From Diorhabda sublineata (taxonomy: Eukaryota; Arthropoda; Insecta; Coleoptera; Chrysomelidae): a DNA stretch of 64,000 nucleotides. Both the position numbers and the translations under genes were made by a program. Within the stretch, counting starts at the first letter, position 1, and each line of letters begins with the position of its first letter. Shown here piece after piece: positions 1 through 9,993 of this stretch. The stretch spans positions 25,711,572 through 25,775,571 of the forward strand of contig NC_079485.1 in assembly GCF_026230105.1 (NCBI RefSeq). Direction: 5' to 3'. Under the pieces are notes generated by a model. The model was not told the origin of the DNA and ran no database searches. It saw only the letters and a list, made by a program, of their open reading frames with translations.

Positions 1-94
1 ATAAAGTGTGAAGATTTTTTTGCAAACAGTGTGAAACACTTCGCAACTCCAGAGCACTACATCCCACATTCTAGATTTTCTATGAGTGGGATTA

Positions 95-182
95 ACGGAT
101 CAGCTGTAAATACTGGGTTCTCAAATATTGTAGCAAGAAGGAGGGACACAATAGATCCTTTGGGTTGCAGTGTATATGATAC
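95..182 (+). repeat. LINE 3'-tail repeat, copy 1
   Basis: This stretch matches 4665-4742: both read from an ACGGATCAGCT start through a GGGACACAATAGATCC core to GGGTTGCAGTGTATA. The second copy directly follows an RNase H-coding LINE fragment, so this is most likely the 3' end of the same non-LTR family, 5'-truncated here. The first 94 bases may belong to the same insertion. A short ATAC microsatellite follows at about 190-205. Confidence 0.55.
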
Positions 183-1281
183 CCCAATAGATACATACAT
201 ACATGTATTCAGATCCTTTATCTCAAAATAGAACCAATAATCGTTATGATATTTGATTAATGCAAAGCTTCACACAAAATCCGTAAAAGAGGTAAAAGAA
301 AGCATTACTTGAATCTGATATAAGTTGTTAAGGATTCAAAGAATACTGAAAAACAAGCAGATCACATGACAAAGGAGGTGGAAGACTATGATTCATCCAA
401 TTCTTAAATGTGTATGGCCTTCCATAGCAGGAGTATTCCAAAAAAAACTTCGTGGCTGAAGCCTAAAAATGTCATCCAAATTGAAAAATCCGGTTAGGCT
501 AGGTAAAAATATTCTGCCGGAGGTAGCTCAGCTTATGAAGCAAATGTTTTCTGTTGAGTAAATGATCTGGTAATAGGATGGCACACTACATTTGAGTGAT
601 CAATCTAATATATGGATTGGTTGTGGTGCAATTATCTTATGGCTATAATATTTTCCGGATTTGATACTATTGGACACGTTTGTGTGGCCGTTTGTGAAGG
701 AAAAACCAATAACATTGGTAGAATTGAGATAAATCAAATTAAGCATTGATTTATGAACTATACTAATGCTATGACAAATAGTAGAGACGACATAATACTT
801 ATTTTTTTTATGTTAAATTTATTGATTATTGTTGATTGGTATTTATTAAAAAATATTTTGGCAATAAAATACCAGTGTATACTGTTGTAAGTATATATTC
901 CGAGCTTTAAATATTAATATATTCAACTTCAGGAATTAATTGATAGAGAATAGGAGTTGAATTGTAGAATCTGTAATAAAATTTTGTATACACAATTCAA
1001 AAATTAAAAAAAAATTATGGAATGTTGTTAATTAATAATTTATATAGAATATGGAGATTTTTTAAATAATTTTACATATTTTTTATTCCATATTTGCATT
1101 CAATAACAAATAATGTTTTTTTAAAAATAAGAGAGACAGACCGATATAATCAAATTCACTCTGCCAAAAATTATCACATCGCAATTATTTCTATTATTAT
1201 GTATATGTATATCAACTGTTTTCTGTATTTAAATTAATAACAGAGATTAAAAAAGTATACTTAAAGTCAGAAATCGACAAA
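183..1281. other. AT-rich stretch, nothing recognised
   Basis: I see no coding-like stretch, RNA gene or repeat that I can name here. The part from about 280 to 760 is slightly richer in GC and could be decayed transposon sequence, but no motif supports that. Confidence 0.5.
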
Positions 1282-1842
1282 TCAGCACAAAATAAATCTT
1301 TTAGAACTAAATAAAAGAAATTTAGTAAGTGTGTTGCCTCCTTGAGCTCGAATCACATCACAATAAAGTAATGGCATACTTCTGTTCAGACCCTTTAAGT
1401 AATTTTGGTCCAACTTATCCCACTCAGTCATTAATATCTCTTGCAATTGCTGGAAGTTAGCTGGTACTAAATTTATGGATCTTACCGTTCTGTAAATATT
1501 GTCCAACACATGCTCAATAGTGTACGTCCGGGCTACGTGCACGCCTGTCTAAAACAACAATATTCACCTCTTAAAGGTACTGGGGACATGGGGACGTGCG
1601 TTATCATCCATTAACTCAAAGTCATTGCCTATGAAAGGATCATAAGGAACAATATGTAGCTCTAAAATCTCTGTAATGTACCTAAGACCAGTTAATGATC
1701 TAACAGTGCCAATTATGTATGAGCTCTTAAAAATATTCCAATCCACAACTAGTTAGATCTTTCTCCAAAATTTGTTGGGGGTCTAATTATGTAATATACC
1801 TCTCACCATCTCTTCTATAAACAAGTATTCTCCGATCTGTAG
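1282..1842 (-). pseudogene. Tc1-like transposase C-terminal half, broken
   Basis: Read on the minus strand, 1842-1750 gives a decayed VYRRDGER stretch, 1746-1564 contains LMDDNARPHV (the second catalytic Asp region of Tc1 transposases), and 1542-1282 contains IEHVLDNI with the catalytic Glu context and the terminal RAQGGNT motif. The order is right for a DD34E Tc1-like enzyme, which cuts and pastes its element at TA sites. The segments lie in different frames, separated by frameshifts, and the N-terminal DNA-binding half is missing. A mariner begins exactly where the Tc1 reading would continue, suggesting a later insertion. It is dead as a transposase. Confidence 0.75.
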
Positions 1843-1844
1843 TA

Positions 1845-2530
1845 CGAGAGTTGTTACTGTTCTGAAATAGAAAAATAAAAACAAATATTTATAATTGGAT
1901 ATGGCTTTATTGTTTTTCAAAATATTCTCCATTAAGATCAATACATTTTTGCATGCGTTTGAACCAATTATCGTAGCATTTTTTCCATTTCGTTTGAGGT
2001 ACCTTCAAAACATTTGATTTGAACGCATCAAATGCTTCTTCAGGTGTAGAAAAACGTCGACGTTGAAATTTATTTTTGATCTGCGGGAATAAGAAGACAT
2101 AATTGGGTTCCAAACAAGGACTGTACGGCAGATGACCTATCAATTCTTTGTTTTAACTGTTCAAAAACGATTTTGTTTGAATTGATGTGTGAGAGCTCGC
2201 ATTGTCGGGGTGGAGATTAATTCGTATTCTGCGATTGGTTTTCCTGATTTGTTCGAAAACTTCTAGCAAACGGATGCTGGTGTATCATTCAGAATTGATC
2301 TTTTTACATTGCTCCAATGCAATGGTGGCTACATGTCTAGTTATTCCGATAAAACAGGCTACCATTTGCTTCGAAGTGCTTCATGCGCGATTGGTTTTGG
2401 CATGCAGTCAATTTTTGTTTAGTTTCGGGTTAATATGCATAGATCCATAATTCGATCGCACACCATCGATGTTTTCTGGCACAGCTTCACAAAATTCCTC
2501 CTGTTACGAAGTGCTCCCACGATTGAATTC
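1845..2530 (-). pseudogene. Mariner transposase relic (A), internally deleted
   Basis: The minus strand encodes the end of a mariner transposase (about 2143-1907: MIGHLPYSPCLEP to the GEYFEKQ terminus). Before it comes LHPDNASSHTS with the second catalytic Asp (about 2225-2180), and further upstream EFNRG and VPENIDGVR from the N-terminal domain (about 2525-2455). Residues between VPENID and the middle domain are missing, so the first Asp region is largely lost, and the third Asp position reads PNYV instead of PND. The left end CGAGAGTTGTTACTG preceded by TA matches the right-end terminal repeat of the mariner at 15706-16808, so both are one family. No 5' terminal repeat was found, and an unrelated repeat begins at 2531. 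Confidence 0.85.
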
Positions 2531-2712
2531 GTCTTCAGAGATAGTTTACCATTCAGTCTCTGAAGACAATAACTTGGTTATCGAAGCGCGCATCAGACAG
2601 TGTTACTGTGAGTCTGTGAGTGTGGGTCTTGTAGTGGTGTAAACAGTGTGTTCAGTATGACTATAACCAACGGCTTTAGAAATTCCAGCTTAGTTCTGGT
2701 AGTTTAACAATA
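2531..2712 (+). repeat. Interspersed repeat family X, copy 1
   Basis: The segment matches the reverse complement of about 20895-21020 over most of its length, including TCTGAAGAC, AACTTGGTTATCGAA, CAGACAGTGT and TTCAGTATGA blocks. It opens with an 11-bp inverted repeat (GTCTTCAGAGA, with its complement at 2557-2567) and contains the small palindromic AACTTGGTT. In one frame it reads like SxSEDDNLVIE, a peptide I associate with repeats in insect gene predictions; that association is from memory. Class of element unknown. Confidence 0.6.
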
Positions 2713-3488
2713 ATAAAATTCTACTAACGCCGATTTTGTAACAACGTTGCCATTTTTATGAATGATGTGATACTCTTATGGCGAAGTATATATTCCAGAT
2801 TAGAAAAAATAGAGGTACCAAACAATAGAGAAATGTTGTCTCATTTATAGAAGTGAAAATGTGTGGATTATTTACAAAACATGATGATTTCATTTCACTT
2901 TCGTAAGCAGTATTTTTTTATTTGTATTTTTGACAGAGTTAAGGAATAAAAGCAAGTACCCATATTATTATTTTCAACTAGAATAACCTCACGTATGATT
3001 ATTATTAAATATAAAGATATTATCTATGTCGTAATACTTCAAAATATCTTTTTAATGAAGTGTTGAGATCTACTACATCTTGATAATATAAGACATAAAT
3101 ATTATTCGTGAACCACGTCACTACAATGATTACGAAGCTAGATATCTCATGCTTATATAAACGGTACTTAATTTTGTACATTATTTTCAATTATGTAAGA
3201 TATTAATATATGTATTTCGGGTATAATACTGTCTCTTCCCACCGCTTGTCAAAATAAGAACTAATCAGCAATGACGTTTAACCAAATTTCACGATTAAAC
3301 ATTCACGTTTTAAAACAAAGAATGTGCTCAGTATTTCACAATCAATATTCAACATTGTTCATTTTCTTTAATTTCATAATTCATAATTTTTCTTATACTG
3401 TGTGAAATTGAATAATTCCAATAACAAAGTATTGCTTCCACGACATTTCATTATTTAATAAGATTGTTAAGCAACTATTTGGTTTCAG
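2713..3488. other. Intron sequence upstream of HisCl exon a
   Basis: AT-rich sequence with no recognisable coding or repeat content, ending in a TTTCAG acceptor at 3483-3488. No N-terminal HisCl exon was found between position 1 and this acceptor. Confidence 0.5.
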
Positions 3489-3571
3489 ACTAACATTAGT
3501 ATTGTCTTGTGCGATGAAATTTGAAACTTATCCGCATGATACACAAATTTGTTCAATGATGATAGAAAGTC
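3489..3571 (+). CDS. HisCl: HisCl exon a: Cys-loop
   Basis: This 83-bp internal exon is bounded by TTTCAG and GTAAGT. It encodes LTLVLSCAMKFETYPHDTQ followed by ICSMMIES: the 15-residue Cys-loop with both cysteines and the invariant FxxYPxD core of pentameric ligand-gated channels. The Cys-loop sits at the interface of the extracellular ligand-binding domain and the membrane domain and couples histamine binding to gating. The reading phase continues exactly into the exon at 6200. The channel family passes chloride at photoreceptor synapses in insects. The first half of the extracellular domain and the signal peptide must be encoded upstream of this window. Confidence 0.93.
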
Positions 3572-4049
3572 GTAAGTATTACATACATATAAGTAATTTA
3601 AATCTTACTGCTGCCATTTATTTCCGTTTCATCTCCAACCTTCGTGAATTATTCTTCGAACTACATTGTTTATCCTTTTTTTGTCAAGTTTTTTTAATCC
3701 GAAAAAAAGGTAAATGCGCATCCGTAATATCAGTGGCCCCACGAAGATGAACGGTTTGTGGGGCTATACCTACTGAAACCCTCTTCATAATAAACATCTT
3801 CGAGATGTTTATTGAACATGTACTCTGTGTTGTCAGCAAGCGAGACAAGTGAGGCTCTCTTCTTTTCATTTTCATCGTTTAAACAGGTAGGATCAAAAGT
3901 ACTAGTGTCCAGGCAGTAGCTGATCAAGTAATAGTTAACCTCCCCCTGACTTCTCTTTATCAAGATCTTGACATGTGATAAAAGGTGCGCAATCTACTCA
4001 CCTCGTTGATCTGTATCATACTTCTGCTGCTGTGGACACGATAATTTCT

Positions 4050-4745
4050 ACCTTACCCCACTAAAGCCAAAAAAGCTCTGATGGTGTGCAGAAACTGTTC
4101 AGAGAGGAATTGGGGCTGTAACTAAAAGATCCTATGGTGGATGTACATGGCAATTGTAAGACCAATCATAACATATGGGGCAGTGGTTTGGGGTACTAGA
4201 ACAAGTCTGAATACCACGAGGAATAATCCCTCAAAGGTACAAAGACTGGCTTGCTTATGTACAGCTGGGGCCATGAAATCATGCCCCACAGATGCACTAG
4301 AAGTGATTCTAAATCTCCCACTGCTCCACATAGTACTAGAAAGCGTGGCAGAGAGAACAACACTTGGAATGTTGGAGACGAAATCATGAAAGAAAGCTCG
4401 TTCCTAAATAATGACCAACCCTGGGACATGCTTCCGGACGTTGCATCGAAAAAGTTCAACTTTGAGAAATACTTCATCTCAATAGTAAACTGTGAAAGCA
4501 AGTCAAAACAACATACAAGAAATGAACAGAAATGCCATTAAATGGTATATGGATGGTACAGGAGTGCGGACCCAGAACCATAGACTCTGAAAGACTAGGC
4601 AGCGAAACAAGCATTTTTCAAGCACAAATTTATGCAATTGTCCTCAGTTTAAAAGGAATGGGGCTGACGGATCAGCTCCAGTATCGCAGCAGAAGAGGGG
4701 GACACAATAGATCCCATGGGTTGCAGTGTATACGATATCTCAAAT
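4050..4745 (+). pseudogene. LINE fragment: RT end and RNase H, 3' tail copy 2
   Basis: The + strand reads KAKKALMVCRN, then YMAIVRPIITYGAVVWG and VQRLACLCTAGAMKSCPTDALE, the thumb-side region that follows the reverse transcriptase in Jockey/I/R1-type non-LTR elements. After frameshifts, TIDSERLGSETSIFQAQIYA at 4580-4640 is the start of a retroelement RNase H domain. The tail at 4665-4742 is shared with 95-182, marking the 3' end of the family. Several stops and frameshifts break it. It lies in the first HisCl intron, in sense orientation. The clade assignment is uncertain. Confidence 0.8.
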
Positions 4746-4789
4746 CATATATACATTCTACCTTAGCGATTCTGACTTTGTCGATGATT

Positions 4790-5960
4790 ACATCGGCTTT
4801 TTCTCGTTATGTAGTCTCTTGTATATTCTCCTGCCTTCGAGTGCCAGGATAGTATAACACTGGTTTGGTTTCCCACTGTGTAATACTGCTGGTTCTGATA
4901 CAGAGCGATAAGCACTGCGTACTTTAAAAGCTGCTCTGTGTTGCAGCCTAGCTATTTTTTGCGATGAATCTCCTTTTGCGTAACTTTTCTACATACAGAA
5001 GTATTGTGACTGACATCAGAAGTCTTCTCTTAGTAGTAGTCGGACCCTCGATATTTCTCATTAATCGAGTGAGCAACTGTTGTGACTGTTGATGCTTTAT
5101 CTGCTCCTTTTCTTATGTGTTGTTCAAAACTTATTTTCTAGTCTAGGGTGAATCTTAAATATTTAATGGATTCTTTCGATTTTCATTGCCTGATTATTGT
5201 CAAATTTTGTTTTTTCCTTCTTGGTCAAGAAGATCAAATCGGTCGTTACCACCGCTAGCGATAGTCCATGGTCTTCAAGCCATCTTCTCAACATCCGCAT
5301 GGTGCTGGCTAGCTTATATTGGATCTCTTCTTTGTTCCTGCCAGAAATGACGTTTCGGGTTCTCATTTCACACCCTATTCCAAAGAGGAGCTGTTTGTTG
5401 CTCTCTTCCATGCGAAATAAGTGAGGGGGAGCATCTTAATTGAAAGCATTCCTAACGTCGATGATTGCGAATAGAATAATCTCCTTCGAGTGCTGATGAG
5501 ATAAGTCACAACTAGCTACTACTACTGTTAAGGCATTGATCTTATGAGCTTTTCTAGAGCCTTGCTTCTAGCATACATAGAAGCCGATTTCTCGATGCAC
5601 TGATTGGGTCCCATTTTGTTTTGGCTATAAATTCCAGTAGTAATGAGGGAGCTATTTCTTTCAACAGTTTAAGAATCTTTTTTCCGCAACAAGGATACGT
5701 ATTTGCTTCGCTCTCCTTGGGTATAAGAAAAAGTGCTACAGATATTGCCTTCATTGTCTGCAAGGATCGTTATCAACCGCAGTGCAATGTTTTACTCTTT
5801 TTGATGGCTAGACTGATATGCCTCCTCGCTACTTGCTCTTCATGTTTGTGTCTATCTACTTCAGTCCAGGTATTTCTATTCCTTTCTCTCTGCGTTATCT
5901 TTTGTAAGCGTTGGCACTCTTTTCTCAGGTTTGCTAGTTTATCATTCCACTAATAGGCGG
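4790..5960 (-). pseudogene. R1/Jockey-like LINE reverse transcriptase fragment, broken
   Basis: On the minus strand, ILFAIIDVRNAFN (about 5480-5440) is the RT palm motif containing the first catalytic Asp. Next, 5411-5163 gives a stretch with RRWLEDHGLSLAVVTTDLIF that follows the YxDD motif in R1-type elements. Farther on (about 4960-4790), AAFKVRSAYRSVSEPAVL and the LALEGRRIYKR block belong to the post-RT region. Upstream, 5763-5554 carries the fingers region in another frame. The YxDD box itself is lost, and frameshifts separate the blocks. It is convergent with the + strand LINE fragment that ends at 4745, so two insertions sit tail to tail in one intron. Confidence 0.75.
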
Positions 5961-6199
5961 GAGGCTATTTCTATCCGTTTTTCTTGACATTGAGGTTGCG
6001 CGTGCGTTCTCGATGAGCTCCATGAATGAAGATCTCGGAGCAAGTTGAAAAATTCAAGATCCTTTTTTCTTCTCTTCAGCATAACCATAATTATAAAATA
6101 TAGTTTAGTATTATTATAGTAAGTCAAACAGCCAATAAAGTGCTGCACAGTATCTGTAATTTGTTTTGTGGTATTGTTAATTTTGTTTTGTTTTTTCAG

Positions 6200-6334
6200 T
6201 ATCTCATACAGATCATGATCTGGTGTTTATATGGAATATGACAGATCCTCTAGTTGTGAATCCAGATATTGAGCTTCCACAACTCGATATTTCAAACAAC
6301 TATACAACAGATTGTACTATAGAGTACTCAACAG
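6200..6334 (+). CDS. HisCl: HisCl exon b: loop C region
   Basis: A 135-bp exon between TTTTTTCAG and GTAGTA. It completes the split Leu codon from exon a and reads LSHTDHDLVFIWNMTDPLVV, then the ELPQLDISNNYTTDCTIEYS stretch. This is the end of the extracellular domain with loop C. The Cys in TTDCTI pairs with the FTC cysteine encoded by the next exon, the second disulfide typical of GluCl, HisCl and glycine receptors. Residues in loop C line the agonist pocket. The sequence resembles HisCl/ort rather than GluCl or RDL, judged from memory of family sequences. Confidence 0.92.
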
Positions 6335-7028
6335 GTAGTATACGAAATATTTCATGAATTTTGATACTTTCTTGATTTTATTCACATTATTATTAGGCCA
6401 GATTAACCTATCAAATGGTTTACAATGACATGCTCCCACTATTTTCTACTGTTTTATGTATGTATAGTTTATGTAAATATTCGCAAATTCAAAAACATAT
6501 GTAAATAATTCTGGTAAAAGACATGCGTTCGAAAATTTTGCATCACTTCAAATCTTCAATTCTTGGAAATGAGTTTCGTTAGTTTGTATTAATTTCAATG
6601 GCAAAACAGGATTAGTTTTCTTTACTTCAATATAAGAAGAAGGCATCTATGCCTCTAATGACGCCTGCGCTTATTTTCACCAAATTAATGATTAGTTTTC
6701 AAGGAACATTACTCCCTTCTTTTTGTGCAGTATGAACAAGCACTTGAGCACTTCTGGGTTAATGTCTTCGTTTGGGTAGTTGCCCGAAGCGTTGATAAGC
6801 AAAGTGTGCAGTACTAGTAGACATCAGACATCCTCCATACTCATATTCGACGATTATCACTCACTTGACAAATTTGGTACTCGCATTGGAAACGAGAAGC
6901 TCTTATTGGTCATCGCCATCTCATGTTTGTCTCAAGTATTCATCTTCGTATAGTTGCAATACATTTTGGAAATCTCACAGCTTGTTTCATGTATTAGCAG
7001 CATTAAATTGGTTGTAAAGAAATATTAT
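6335..7028. other. Intron sequence, nothing recognised
   Basis: This part of the second HisCl intron lies before the piggyBac insertion. The section from about 6640 to 6960 is less AT-rich than its surroundings and may be old transposon DNA, but I could not assign it. Confidence 0.4.
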
Positions 7029-9442
7029 TTAACCCTTAACAGGCGTTGCGGAGTCCCTGGGACTCTAAGAAAGTATGATACTGTGATAACTTTCGTATTT
7101 GTTGATGAGGCGGTAGGTGCTGCTTAATACCTTCCTATGGTGGGGAGACCTATCCCGTGCTCAGTCGACTTCAGTCTATTATCAAAGCAAGTACGTGTAA
7201 TGAAGATCTTAGAGTCCGAGGGACTCCGTGGCGCAATTAGTGTAATATTTTCAATTTAGTGGCTATGTCTGAGAATCCAAAAACAGTTAAACCTACAGAC
7301 TCTAACTTTGAGCAATGCGTGCTAAGATGGTTTGAGGAATGTGATACAGAAGGTTCAGACCAAGATTGCGATCCCGAAATAAACGCTACTATCGAAAATG
7401 CTATTACAAGTGATCACGAAACAGAGAGTGGTGATTCTGACGATGAAGATGGAATACAGGTTACCGAAAGTGAAAACGACAGTGACACAAGTATTTCAAG
7501 AAAAAATATTTTTACTGAAAAAACAGATACAAATGAGCGGCCACTGAACCAACCCGAAACGTGAGAACAGCAGCGCAAACATATTAAAATTGCCAGAGAA
7601 TAAAAATGTTGTACCAGAAATTGCACCGCTGGAAGCATGGAGGCAAATATTCTCGCAAGATATCCTAGATATTGTTGTGCAATACAGTAATTAAAAAATT
7701 CAGGGATTTCGTAATAAACCAGGCAATCAGAATCGCGAGTATCGAGAAACAAATTCCATTGAAATAAATAGTTTTCTTGGACTTCTGGTATTAACCGCTG
7801 CCTTTAAGTCTAATAATGAGGCCATTGAATCAATCTTTTCATCAGACGGGACTGGTGTGAAATTTTTCGACTGGTAATGTCAGCAAAAAGATTTGCTGTT
7901 TTATTAGCTTGCCTAACGTTCGACACTCATGAAGAAAGAATCCTAAGAGTAAAAACTGCAGCGATATTACATATATTGGAAAAATTTAACCAAAACTCTC
8001 AATCAAGTTACGCTTTAGGAGCCAATCAACTGTCGATGAAATGCTGGTTGGCTTTAGAGGTAGGTGCAAATTTAAAATGTATTTACCTAGCAAACCTGTA
8101 AAATATGGCCTGAAAGTCCAATGCCTTGTTGATACCCGGACCTACTATATATATAATACATATATTTATTGTGGCAAGGGTACTGACTTCCTAAAAGATA
8201 TTACAGATGAAGAAAAATGCTTTGCTATTCCAACGCAAGCTGTAGTTCGCCTCTCCAATCCACTATTTAGAAGCAATCGAAATATTACGGGCGATAACTG
8301 GTACTCTTCAATACAGCTCATTATCTTTTGCAGAATAAGGTTACTTACGTTGGAACTATAAAGAAAAACAAACGAGAAATACCTAAAGAATTTCTACTCT
8401 CCAAATTAAGACAGATGGGATCTACATTATATGGCTTTACAAGTAATAAAACGTTAATTTCAAGAGTACCAAAGAAAAATAAAGCTGTTATCCTTATTTC
8501 TTCGATGCATCACTGCTAATAGGATGATGGCGATTTGTCTGAAATTAATGCATATTATAATAACACAAAATCTGGAGTGGATGCTGTAGACGAGAAAACC
8601 ACTAAATATTCCTGTAGTAAAGGACGCAACGCGGGCCAATGGCTCTGTTTTATAGAATTGTGGATATGTCTTCATTAAATGCTTATATCATTCATCAATC
8701 TTGGTCCAACGCAGATCAGATGGAGAGACTAGATTTTTTGAAATTACTGGCCAAACAACTATACGAACCACTTCTTCATGAAAGAGTGCAAAATGCACAT
8801 TTATCAAGAGACCTAATAGTAGGTATTGCAAGAATTTTGAAGATGGCACTTGAAACCCCAGCTGATGATAAAGATGTTTTACCTAGAAATCAGAGGAAGT
8901 ATTGTTTTATATGTGACGCAAAATTAAAAAGAAAAACTGGCTTTCTATGTGTTGAATGCAGAAAACCAATTTGCTTGCAATGTTCGAGAAAATTGTGTGT
9001 TCAATGCATTGAAAATCGGGAGGATTCCCAAATATTATATTTTTTTATATACTTGTTTGGATCATTGTCAATATTTTACAGCTTACTGTAAAAGTCAATA
9101 TTTTTTTGTTTCTTTTTTATTTTAGACCTTCCTAAATATATTTTCAATACAAAAAGTTTTTATTTTTCAGTTTTTTCTTTCAAAATAAATATACAAGGAA
9201 TACTATGTTTATTTTTGTTAAAATATTAATATCTTTAGTTTTAGATTTTTTGCTCTGGTTTGTTACTAAGTTGGTTGAAAATAAACAATGTTTGTTTTTT
9301 TATACGTCTTTGATTATGTATATAACATGAAAAAACACTATTTCAGTATGCAATAGGAAATACACTATTTATATTTTGGAGTCCCCTGGACTCCGCAACG
9401 CATTCAGTGTTAAAATTTCGGACCACGCCGGTTAAGGGTTAA
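7029..9442 (+). mobile_element. Complete-length piggyBac element with TTAA duplication
   Basis: The element occupies 7033-9438 (2406 bp) flanked by TTAA at 7029-7032 and 9439-9442, the target duplication of piggyBac. The ends are inverted copies: CCCTTAACAGGCG on the left and, reversed, CCCTTAACCGGCG on the right. Just inside lie 17-bp palindromes: 7050-7066, 7211-7227 and 9378-9394, variants of GGAGTCCCTGGGACTCC. Such subterminal repeats are probable transposase binding sites. The interior holds one transposase gene on the + strand, now broken. Because both ends and both TTAA sites remain, it could still be moved by a related active transposase. It sits in the HisCl second intron in sense orientation. 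Confidence 0.93.
7265..9091 (+). pseudogene. piggyBac transposase, frameshifted
   Basis: From ATG 7265 an acidic N-terminal segment runs to a stop at 7562. The catalytic core resumes at 7877, ends out of frame, and restarts at 8035 as DEMLVGFRGRC with the first catalytic Asp. The second Asp is in GDNWYSS (about 8290-8312) and the third in NTKSGVDAVD (about 8565-8595). The C-terminal Cys-rich domain follows (8910-9030, CFICDAKLKRK, then repeated CxxC pairs), which in piggyBac binds DNA and helps nuclear entry. All three Asp codons survive, but at least four frameshifts or stops separate the blocks, so no single product is possible. Total length fits the usual ~600 residues. Confidence 0.92.
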
Positions 9443-9816
9443 ATTCAAAACAAGGTGGTGTTGAGCTTTTGAATCTATGTGTATTATTTTATAAATATTG
9501 TGACATTTATATTTCTTTAGTTTCAGGAATAATATTCAAAAACAAATGATAATTATCAATTTCATCATCCGCTTTGCAATAAAAATTATCATCCTTCTCA
9601 GTTTTATGTAACATTTGGGAAATACATTCCCGCTATTGTTTTCTTTTCTATTTTCTAGATAACGATTTGATTCAACTGCTTCTCATAATCTACTATTATC
9701 CCTTGATACGAGCCAACAATCTCTAGTTATTATTAAACAACAAAGAACAATTGTTAATATTTTGTGCAATAAAAAAATACATCTAATTTTTACTAACGGA
9801 ATAAAACTGATTACAG

Positions 9817-9993
9817 GAAACTTTACTTGCTTGGCAGTAGTCTTTAATCTGAGAAGAAGACTTGGCTATCATTTATTTCACACCTACATTCCGTCTGCTT
9901 TGATAGTTGTGATGTCATGGATATCGTTTTGGATAAAGCCCGAGGCTATACCAGCACGAGTTACTCTTGGTGTCACATCCTTGCTAACGTTAG
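9817..9993 (+). CDS. HisCl: HisCl exon c: TM1 and TM2 pore
   Basis: A 177-bp exon between TTACAG and GTAATA. It finishes the split Gly codon and reads NFTCLAVVFNLRRRLGYHLF, then TM1 (TYIPSALIVVMSWISFWI), the TM1-TM2 linker KPEAIPARVT, and TM2 (LGVTSLLTL). The Pro-Ala-Arg at the inner mouth of TM2 is the established selectivity motif of anion-conducting Cys-loop channels, so this is a chloride channel. The NFTC cysteine is the partner of the loop C cysteine in exon b. No lesions are visible. The exon ends in phase 1 and matches the next exon. Confidence 0.95.
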
